A program made the position numbers and the translations under genes. A stretch of DNA of 16,416 bases from Gonium pectorale (Eukaryota; Chlorophyta; Chlorophyceae; Chlamydomonadales; Volvocaceae), in assembly GCA_001584585.1 (NCBI GenBank), contig LSYV01000034.1, positions 767,525-783,940 on the forward strand, given 5' to 3'. The notes beneath the pieces were generated by a model that ran no database searches, was not told the DNA's origin, and saw nothing but the letters and a program-made list of their open reading frames with translations. Each line of letters begins with the position of its first letter. The first letter of the stretch is position 1. This document shows positions 13,301-16,416 of this stretch, one piece after another.

Positions 13301-16068
13301 CGCTGCCGCCACGGCGTCGCCGCCGGGGCTGACGCTGGACAAGCTGGCGTACAGCGATATGTACGGCACGATCCAGATCCTGTCGGTCGACGACGAGGAG
13401 GTGAACCAGATTGTGCTGGAGGAGATCCTGACCAGCACCGGCTACGGCTTTGTGCGCTGTATGGACGGCCTGGAGGCGCTGGAGTGGCTGTGCGCCTCGG
13501 AGACGCTGCCCGACCTCATCCTGCTGGACTGCATGATGCCCAACATGAGCGGACACGAGTTCTGCGCCACGCTGAGGAGGGTGAGCGGGGGCCCCGCCCG
13601 AGTGCGTGGGGGCGCGCAGGGCCAGCAGTAAGACCTCGTTTCCGCGGTTGTGGAGTGGTTGTGGCTTAGGGGCGATGATGGGGGGGGGAAGGGGCGGACA
13701 AAAAAGGGGGCGGGGCGGGGCTCTGCCGCGGGCGCGTTTGTCACACGGAGGCTTCCACGGGTGCCAGCAGGGCTGGCGCGATTTCCAGACGGCTCTGCAC
13801 CGGACACCCGTGGAAGGCGTGGCATGGGGCGGGCGGCTGCGGGTGCGCGGATGGGGTCGGCGGCCGGCGGCTGGCGGCTGGCCGGGTTCATTCCACGGTC
13901 GCCTCCCCGCAGCCTCTCCGACCACCCCCGTCGCACAACCTCCCCTGCAGCGTGCGTCATGCATGCGGCGGGAAGGGCGCTCCGTACGTTGCACGCCACC
14001 GCCTGATCCCTGGGTCGGTCGGATCCCTGGGCCCTTCCCTAGTTCCCTTGCCTTCCCCCTCCCACCTTGGACCGGCGCCCACCACCCGCCCACCTACCTC
14101 CAGCTTGCCCACGGACTGAGTAACCCTCGCACCGCCCGCGCGCCCCCCGCCTGCCACCGCGCCGGGAGCCTTCACGTGGAAGCCGGTGCGTCAACCGTTT
14201 GCTCCTGGACACCACCACCCCCGGTCGTTATTCTTTCCCCTTTCCCTTCACCCCCCCCCCCCCGCCGGCCCAGGTCATCCCCGGCAACGTGCTGCCGGTG
14301 ATAATGGTGTCGGCCAAGAGCGACGAGGAGAACATCGTCGAGGGGCTGAGATCCGGATCCAACGACTTTGTACGGAAGCCGTACCAGCGCGAGGAGCTGC
14401 TGGCGCGCATCGAGACGCAGCTGCGCCTCAAGAAGGACAGGTGGGGCGTGCAGGGGGGCTGGCGGCTGGAGTCCTGAGGGCTGAGAGTCGCCTCTGGGGC
14501 GTGGGAAGGTTGGTGTGGAAGCAGGCGGCAGGAGAATTCATTGTGGAGAGCAGGTGGTTGGTTGGGGTACACGCTGACCTGCGCGGGGTTGATGGGGGCA
14601 TACTACTTGTGACGCCACAGGGTTGCAGAGTCTGTCCCTCCGCACCCTGCTCCCTGGCGCCCCGTCCCGCACGCACCCCCCTCGTGCCATGCCATGGCCA
14701 TGTCCCTCAAACCCATGTCTTCAGAAGGCCCCATCCCCCTCGCCCCCGTCAGTGCCATGCTCTTCAGCCATCGCTCAGCTTGCCCACGGACTGAGTAACC
14801 CCCCTCGCCATCGCCCCCATCACCCCCCTCGGCCCCAACCTCCCCTCGCCCCCCTCGCCCCCGCCCCCATCGCCCCCCTCGGCCCCCACCTACCCTCGCC
14901 CCCCTCGGCCCCCGCCCCCGTGCAGCTGGTGGCTGGCCGAGCTGGTGAACAACGTGGACGGGCGCGAGACCGAGTCCATGAAGCTGCTCAAGGCCATGCT
15001 GCCCGAGTCCATCATCGCGCGCATGCAGCAGGGACAGAAGTTCGTGGCGGACAGCCACAGCCATGGTGCGGGGCGGGGCGACGCGTGGCGCGTGACGAAC
15101 GTGGGGCCGGCTTGGAGGGGAGGGGCGGCGGCAGCACCGTACCGCCAAGATCCCCAGCACTGCGCGCTCCCCCCGCCTCTCCTCCCCCAACAGGACGCTC
15201 GCCGGGCGTCCCGCCAGTCCGAGCCCTGACCTTCCCGCGTCAAGCCATCCCTCGTGCCCCTCGCGTCTACCCCCTCCCCTCTCACCCCCTGCCCCCCGCC
15301 CTCCGCCTGCCCCCGCCCCCCGCCCCCACGGTTCCCCCACGGTGCCGCACAGTGGTGATCCTGTTCTCCGACATCGTGGGCTTCACGTCCCTCTCCTCCA
15401 AGCTGCCCACCGCCGAGGTGTTCCTCATGCTGTCCAACATGTTCACGGCCTTTGACAAGCTCACCGACCGCTTCTCGGTCTACAAGGTGCGGCGGAGGCG
15501 GCGCTGATACGCGGTGGGCTCCGGGTCATGCGCGAGCCAAGGCGCGCCGGGCGGGCAGGACAGACGAGAGCGGGAGATGGGAGGACAGGACGGAACTGAG
15601 CAGGAGCACAACAGTTAGTTGCGACGGCAGCAAGAAAGTCCCGTAGCTGCTGACGGTTGCTGGTGGGGTCAGGAACTGCCACGGTCTCACACTCGTGGCG
15701 TCCCAGACCGAACCCGAAAGAGGAGGCCAAGGTCACCGGCCGTCGCTCCGGTTCACGGTTTACGTCACGCGCCACGAACCGCTGCCCACGTTCGCTTCGC
15801 TACCCCTCCGAGAGGAAGGCCCGTCCGCCCACGCCCCGCTCCGACCGTCCCACATCACCCTCCCCCGCCTCGCCGTCTGCCGCTATGCAACGCTACGCAG
15901 GTTGAGACCATCGGCGACGCCTACATGGTGGCCGCCGGCCACGACGAGGACGACGACAAGGCCGCCAAGGGGCCGCCGCTGTCGCGCGTGCTGGGCTTTG
16001 CGCGCGCCATGCTGGACGTGGTTCGCAACATAACGGCGCCCAACGGCGAGCGGCTGAGGGTTCGCATC
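4143..16068 (+). CDS. Two-component cyclase opsin (rhodopsin-histidine kinase-receiver-guanylyl cyclase), 3' end missing
   Basis: A light-controlled membrane guanylyl cyclase of the algal 2c-Cyclop / histidine-kinase-rhodopsin class (COP5/COP6-like). Seventeen exons join without a frame break into at least 1138 residues: 4143-4366, 4609-4778, 6233-6471, 7162-7371, 7927-8046, 8396-8557, 9100-9267, 9522-9614, 10017-10103, 10524-10597, 10995-11067, 11545-11643, 12495-13580, 14274-14440, 14926-15065, 15353-15486, 15901-16068. Domains: opsin 1 to about 235 (K211 binds retinal), DHp about 250-325 (H265), ATPase about 340-480 (N383, D412, GGTGLGL 441-447), coiled-coil and low-complexity linker about 492-865, receiver about 868-985 (D918), cyclase from about 1000 (D1044, E1084, D1088). 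All phosphorelay and visible cyclase metal residues are intact. Known members need ATP and phosphotransfer for cyclase activity and are inhibited by light; whether this one behaves so is inference. The start ATG has a weak context, and an upstream exon cannot be excluded because the frame stays open back to 3957. The rest of the cyclase lies beyond 16416. Confidence 0.92.
4609..4778 (+). CDS. Exon 2: opsin helices C and D
   Basis: Residues 75-131 plus one base of codon 132. Carries the helix C signature [13 protein letters not shown]80, W84, T87, T88 and P89 align with bacteriorhodopsin R82, W86, T89, T90 and P91, but Q83 takes the place of counterion D85 and I94 that of proton donor D96. In helix D, D113 ([10 protein letters not shown]) aligns with D115, so the T88-D113 pair equivalent to the channelrhodopsin DC gate is kept as Thr/Asp. 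The acceptor cacgcag at 4608 is fixed by phase 2. Confidence 0.93.
4779..6232 (+). other. Intron 2, the largest (1454 bp), between helices D and E
   Basis: Phase 1 GT...AG intron. Direct joining gives a helix D-E spacing within one residue of bacteriorhodopsin, so no hidden exon is needed. It holds a TATAAAAG string at 4795-4802, long open frames on both strands at 4978-6113, and a dispersed repeat (6101-6176) that forms the pyrimidine tract before the acceptor. Confidence 0.85.
6101..6176 (+). repeat. Dispersed repeat pair in intron 2 (A and B elements)
   Basis: Element A (6101-6114, tgcaaacggttgac) is followed by element B (6131-6176), which begins ctggcgcccggctcgtcgtt and continues as a pyrimidine-rich run. 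Related copies of A are at 7619-7668 and 14164-14206 (reverse), of B at 8327-8375, 11254-11298 (reverse) and 14222-14256. Copy B ends 56 bp before the exon 3 acceptor. Confidence 0.85.
6233..6471 (+). CDS. Exon 3: opsin helices E, F and G with retinal lysine
   Basis: Residues 132-211. Helix F keeps the retinal-pocket pattern WCLFPLAW, with W180, P184 and W187 equal to bacteriorhodopsin W182, P186 and W189; F183 replaces Y185. Helix G ends [10 protein letters not shown]211 is the Schiff-base lysine, and N207 stands four residues before it where D212 is expected. K211 is the last codon of the exon (aag|gtgcgc, phase 0). Confidence 0.93.
6496..6523. repeat. TG/CG-rich microsatellite
   Basis: Alternating TGTG and CGTG dinucleotide run shortly after the 5' splice site of intron 3. 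A related CA/CG-rich run in the opposite sense lies in intron 5 at 8229-8263. Confidence 0.8.
6933..6988 (+). repeat. Two direct copies of a 28-bp unit containing ACTGAGTAA
   Basis: Copies at 6933-6960 and 6961-6988 are identical over ccgccatctcagggactg followed by agtaaacccc. The core ggactgagtaa also occurs in the intronic repeats at 14101-14126 and 14776-14802. Confidence 0.9.
7162..7371 (+). CDS. Exon 4: end of helix G, linker, DHp helix 1 with phosphoacceptor His
   Basis: Residues 212-281. The end of helix G ([12 protein letters not shown]) leads through a charged helix ([20 protein letters not shown]) to the HisKA H box [13 protein letters not shown]265 (codon 7321-7323) is the predicted autophosphorylation site and is followed by the usual E-L-R-T-P. 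The short helical linker between opsin and DHp is where light-driven motion would pass to the kinase. Phase 0 on both sides. Confidence 0.94.
7379..7412 (+). repeat. G-run tract with G-quadruplex potential
   Basis: Seven G runs, mostly of four or five, separated by single C bases, starting 8 bases after the 5' splice site of intron 4. The tract is on the transcribed sense strand, so the pre-mRNA could fold into a quadruplex. Confidence 0.8.
7619..7668 (+). repeat. Dispersed element A copy in intron 4
   Basis: A 50-bp segment matching the reverse complement of 14164-14206: the first 18 bases (caggagcaaacggttgac) are identical, then after a gap of about 7 bases 22 of the last 26 bases agree, ending tgaaggctccc. 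Confidence 0.85.
7927..8046 (+). CDS. Exon 5: DHp helix 2
   Basis: Residues 282-321. The conserved run [17 protein letters not shown] is the second helix of the HisKA dimerisation domain, where two kinase protomers form a four-helix bundle. Phase 0 at both ends; donor ctcaag|gtgcgc. Confidence 0.92.
8047..8395 (+). other. Intron 5 (349 bp)
   Basis: Phase 0 intron with a C run at 8104-8123, a CA/CG-rich microsatellite at 8229-8263, and element B at 8327-8375 supplying the pyrimidine tract before acceptor ctccag. Confidence 0.85.
8327..8375 (+). repeat. Dispersed element B copy at the 3' end of intron 5
   Basis: Begins ctggcgcccagctcgtcgtt and continues into a pyrimidine-rich run. Close match to the reverse complement of 11254-11298 and to 6131-6176. 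It ends 20 bp before the exon 6 acceptor. Confidence 0.88.
8396..8557 (+). CDS. Exon 6: start of the kinase ATPase domain
   Basis: Residues 322-375. Starts [20 protein letters not shown], the usual strand and helix opening the HATPase_c domain, and ends DFSRVIQ just before the N box. The DRxRLxQ pattern is present as DFSRVIQ. Phase 0. Confidence 0.92.
8754..8792. repeat. Perfect 17-bp inverted repeat with 5-base loop
   Basis: Left arm cgccagcgcggtgatgg (8754-8770), loop ccgcg, right arm ccatcaccgcgctggcg (8776-8792). It would make a very stable RNA or cruciform hairpin inside intron 6. Confidence 0.9.
9052..9077 (+). repeat. Dispersed element C copy before exon 7
   Basis: A cagcttgcc...ggctgagcaaccc segment related to 12436-12463, 14101-14126 and 14776-14802. 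It ends 22 bp before the exon 7 acceptor; ctgagcaac could serve as the branch point. Confidence 0.75.
9100..9267 (+). CDS. Exon 7: ATPase N box and G1 box
   Basis: Residues 376-431. N box [13 protein letters not shown] with N383 as the Mg-ATP-binding asparagine; G1 box SDTGIGIP with D412 contacting the adenine; the exon ends in the F box (WGAFEQ). Intact catalytic motifs argue for a functional ATP-binding kinase. Phase 0. Confidence 0.94.
9522..9614 (+). CDS. Exon 8: ATPase ATP lid and G2 box
   Basis: Residues 432-462. Continues the F box as [17 protein letters not shown]2 box is 441-447, followed by NIVKQLV and the strand HDGNIT. Donor acg|gtgagc chosen because it joins to [11 protein letters not shown], the standard family continuation. 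Confidence 0.93.
9615..10016 (+). other. Intron 8 (402 bp)
   Basis: Phase 0 intron with several short ccggcc-type palindromes (9738-9764 and 9950-9962) and acceptor cgccag. Nothing else recognised. Confidence 0.8.
10017..10103 (+). CDS. Exon 9: end of the ATPase domain
   Basis: Residues 463-491. [17 protein letters not shown] is the final beta strand pair of HATPase_c domains. The following [12 protein letters not shown] begins the linker. Phase 0. Confidence 0.92.
10104..10523 (+). other. Intron 9 (420 bp) with a long hairpin
   Basis: Phase 0 intron containing the inverted repeat 10314-10417. Acceptor ctcgcag at 10523. Confidence 0.85.
10314..10417. repeat. Perfect 19-bp inverted repeat with 66-bp centre
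   Basis: Left arm 10314-10332 is the exact reverse complement of right arm 10399-10417 (gactgaaaaagatcgcggg). The centre is GC-rich and contains further complementary stretches (ctgcagc and gctgcag), so the transcript could form an imperfect stem of about 100 bases. Candidates are a small-RNA precursor, a miniature inverted-repeat element, or a structural intron element. Confidence 0.9.
10524..10597 (+). CDS. Exon 10: linker after the kinase
   Basis: Residues 492-515 and two bases of 516 (phase 2). Short basic sequence [20 protein letters not shown] with no domain. Chosen because it is the only open segment here with proper splice borders that joins in phase to exons 9 and 11; support is weaker than for the domain exons. 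Confidence 0.75.
10598..10994 (+). other. Intron 10 (397 bp)
   Basis: Phase 2 intron. Contains a short ttgctgg repeat after the donor and a pyrimidine-rich 3' part with CACC repeats. No other feature seen. Confidence 0.75.
10995..11067 (+). CDS. Exon 11: linker
   Basis: Residues 516-540, [20 protein letters not shown] and on to LLSPK, a polar helical-looking segment without a recognised domain. Entered in phase 2, left in phase 0 (aag|gtgcgg). Confidence 0.75.
11068..11544 (+). other. Intron 11 (477 bp)
   Basis: Phase 0 intron with a reverse-oriented element B at 11254-11298 and two cgtgggcagtgcacgcc-like repeats at about 11306-11321 and 11371-11387. Confidence 0.8.
11254..11298 (-). repeat. 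Dispersed element B copy, reverse orientation
   Basis: Its reverse complement begins ctggcgcccagctcgtcgtt and continues ttcattctcctttccc, matching 8327-8375 and 6131-6176 closely. In this orientation it cannot act as a pyrimidine tract for the sense transcript. Confidence 0.88.
11545..11643 (+). CDS. Exon 12: charged coiled-coil
   Basis: Residues 541-573, [20 protein letters not shown] and onward through [14 protein letters not shown]. Densely charged and likely the start of a coiled-coil continued by exon 13. The acceptor may be at 11544 or three bases later (gcagcag), changing the protein by one Gln. Confidence 0.82.
11644..12494 (+). other. Intron 12 (851 bp)
   Basis: Phase 0 intron. An AT-richer island at 11880-11945 contains TGTAA at 11930-11934. 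A C element lies at 12436-12463, 31 bp before acceptor cctcag. A few open frames cross the intron without recognisable domains. Confidence 0.82.
12436..12463 (+). repeat. Dispersed element C copy before exon 13
   Basis: cagcttgcacacgggctgag followed by cagtccccc, related to 9052-9077, 14101-14126 and 14776-14802. It runs straight into the pyrimidine tract of the exon 13 acceptor. Confidence 0.75.
12495..13580 (+). CDS. Exon 13: coiled-coil, low-complexity linker and N-terminal half of receiver
   Basis: The longest exon, residues 574-935. The first 40 residues continue the coiled-coil ([20 protein letters not shown]). Then about 230 residues of Gly-, Ser-, Gln- and Asn-rich sequence with a Gly run, QQQQ and seven Asn in a row. 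The receiver starts near [16 protein letters not shown]872 and D873 form the acidic pocket and D918 in [12 protein letters not shown] (codon 13527-13529) is the predicted phosphoacceptor. The exon leaves in phase 0 after CATLRR. Confidence 0.93.
12858..12893 (+). repeat. Coding (CAG)4 and (AAC)7 microsatellites
   Basis: Four CAG codons, a TTG and seven AAC codons give [12 protein letters not shown] within the linker. In-frame triplet repeats like these vary in length readily without breaking the frame. Confidence 0.9.
14101..14126 (+). repeat. Dispersed element C copy in intron 13
   Basis: cagcttgcccacggactgag followed by taaccc; the first 26 bases are identical to those at 14776-14801. Confidence 0.88.
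14164..14256 (+). repeat. Reverse element A followed by element B at the 3' end of intron 13
   Basis: 14164-14206 is the reverse complement counterpart of 7619-7668. 14222-14256 shares ggtcgttattc and ttcccctttcccttca with element B at 6131-6176 and forms the pyrimidine tract of the exon 14 acceptor. Confidence 0.82.
14274..14440 (+). CDS. Exon 14: C-terminal half of receiver
   Basis: Residues 936-990 and two bases of 991. IMVSAK supplies the conserved Ser/Thr switch residue (S948) and FVRKPY the conserved lysine (K970), so all receiver active-site positions are intact across exons 13 and 14. Ends [10 protein letters not shown] at a phase 2 donor. Confidence 0.94.
14776..14802 (+). repeat. 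Dispersed element C copy in intron 14
   Basis: cagcttgcccacggactgag followed by taacccc, nearly identical to 14101-14126. Confidence 0.88.
14795..14920 (+). repeat. C-rich tandem repeat (units of cccctcg / cccccatcg type)
   Basis: About 125 bases of degenerate ccccctcgg, cccctcgcc and ccccatc units, forming an unusually long pyrimidine tract before exon 15. Confidence 0.85.
14926..15065 (+). CDS. Exon 15: signalling helix of the cyclase
   Basis: Residues 991-1037 and one base of 1038. [20 protein letters not shown] and [10 protein letters not shown] match the helix before class III guanylyl cyclase domains (usual form LLxxMLPxxIAxxLxxG...VAD). This helix normally couples an upstream regulator, here the receiver, to the cyclase dimer. 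Confidence 0.92.
15353..15486 (+). CDS. Exon 16: cyclase core, first metal aspartate
   Basis: Residues 1038-1082. [20 protein letters not shown] contains the first metal-binding aspartate D1044 (codon 15370-15372), followed by the helix [17 protein letters not shown]. Starts in phase 1, ends in phase 0 (tacaag|gtgcgg). Confidence 0.94.
15487..15900 (+). other. Intron 16 (414 bp)
   Basis: Phase 0 intron, less C-rich than most of its neighbours, with acceptor acgcag at 15900. No repeat family member seen. Confidence 0.82.
15901..16068 (+). CDS. Exon 17: cyclase, second metal aspartate and guanine-selecting Glu
   Basis: Residues 1083-1138. [13 protein letters not shown] holds D1088, the second metal aspartate, 44 residues after D1044 as in other class III cyclases, and E1084, the residue that selects guanine (adenylyl cyclases have Lys here). 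A short acidic insert (HDEDDDK) follows. The exon ends RLRVRI; the rest, including the transition-state Asn/Arg helix, is outside the window. Confidence 0.93.
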
Positions 16069-16416
16069 GTGAGCAGCGGCGGCAGCGAGGGAGGGGAAGG
16101 AAAGGGGGAGAGGGGGTGAGGAAGAGGAGTTGAACTGAGTCCGTGGAATAGGCGAGGGGAAAGGGGACGGGGGCCGTGATGGTGGGGGCGGGGACGGCGG
16201 CACCAACGAGCGGTGATGTACGCGCGTTGCGGGTTGTGGGACCGCCGGGAGGGGGTGAAGGGAGCTGCAAAGCACTGCGCTGAGGGTGCGTAGCCCCTGC
16301 TGCTTGCCCCCTTTCTGTTCGCTTCCGCCGAGCGTGCTTTCCGCTCAGCGCAACCCGCTCCCGCTGCCTCGTCCCGAGACGTGGCGACCCCTGCACACGC
16401 ACATACACACTCTTAA
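16069..16416 (+). other. Intron 17, incomplete
   Basis: Begins with donor atc|gtgagc, is purine-rich to about 16200, and continues past the window end. No open segment resembling the next conserved cyclase block (HxGPVxAGVVG) is present. Confidence 0.8.

Larger units (their letters stand above)
13581..14273 (+). other. Intron 13 (693 bp) splitting the receiver
   Basis: Phase 0 intron carrying element C (14101-14126), reverse element A (14164-14206) and element B (14222-14256), one after another up to the acceptor gcccag. Two cacgg(g/t)-type direct repeats (cttccacgggtgcc, acacccgtggaagg) at 13750-13763 and 13803-13816 are complementary and could pair. Confidence 0.85.
14441..14925 (+). other. 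Intron 14 (485 bp)
   Basis: Phase 2 intron. Contains element C at 14776-14802, followed by a C-rich simple-repeat tract up to acceptor gtgcag. Confidence 0.85.

Noticed and set aside
15353..16068. Adenylyl rather than guanylyl cyclase
   Set aside because: Position 1084 is Glu in VETIGD, the guanine-selecting residue; adenylyl cyclases have Lys there. The second selectivity residue is outside the window, so this is strong but not complete.

Overview
The window is nuclear DNA of a volvocine-type green alga (Chlamydomonadales: Chlamydomonas, Volvox and relatives). The basis is very high GC, short exons split by GC-rich introns with GT...AG borders and long pyrimidine tracts, strong G/C bias at third codon positions, UGUAA-type polyadenylation signals, and a gene architecture so far described from green algae. 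I cannot name the species.

Layout, all on the + strand. (1) Positions 136-1495 carry the last three exons of a family A DNA polymerase of the plant organellar type (POP), ending in a TGA. A 3' UTR follows to a TGTAA signal at 2114-2118. (2) Positions about 2140-3985 are intergenic, with no gene I can support. (3) A TATA-like element at 3987-3996 precedes a large gene whose first in-frame ATG is at 4143. I trace 17 exons to 16068; the gene runs off the right edge inside its 17th intron.

The traced exons join in frame, with matching intron phases at every junction, into at least 1138 residues. In order these are a seven-helix microbial rhodopsin (1 to about 235, retinal lysine K211), a histidine kinase (DHp H265; ATPase N box N383, G1 box D412, G2 box 441-447), a charged coiled-coil and a long Gly/Ser/Gln/Asn linker (about 492-865), a receiver domain (D872/D873, phosphoacceptor D918, S948, K970), and the start of a class III guanylyl cyclase (signalling helix, metal aspartates D1044 and D1088, guanine-selecting E1084). 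This is a two-component cyclase opsin (2c-Cyclop, histidine-kinase-rhodopsin class; COP5/COP6-like). In the family, light on the opsin controls His-to-Asp phosphotransfer, which sets cGMP synthesis by the cyclase.

The most notable protein feature is that both usual carboxylate counterions of the retinal Schiff base appear replaced (Q83 for bacteriorhodopsin D85, N207 for D212). The most notable DNA feature is a set of dispersed repeats in the introns, several copies lying just upstream of 3' splice sites and supplying the pyrimidine tract. That pattern suggests mobile or introner-like sequence. One intron also holds a perfect 19-bp inverted repeat able to form a long hairpin.
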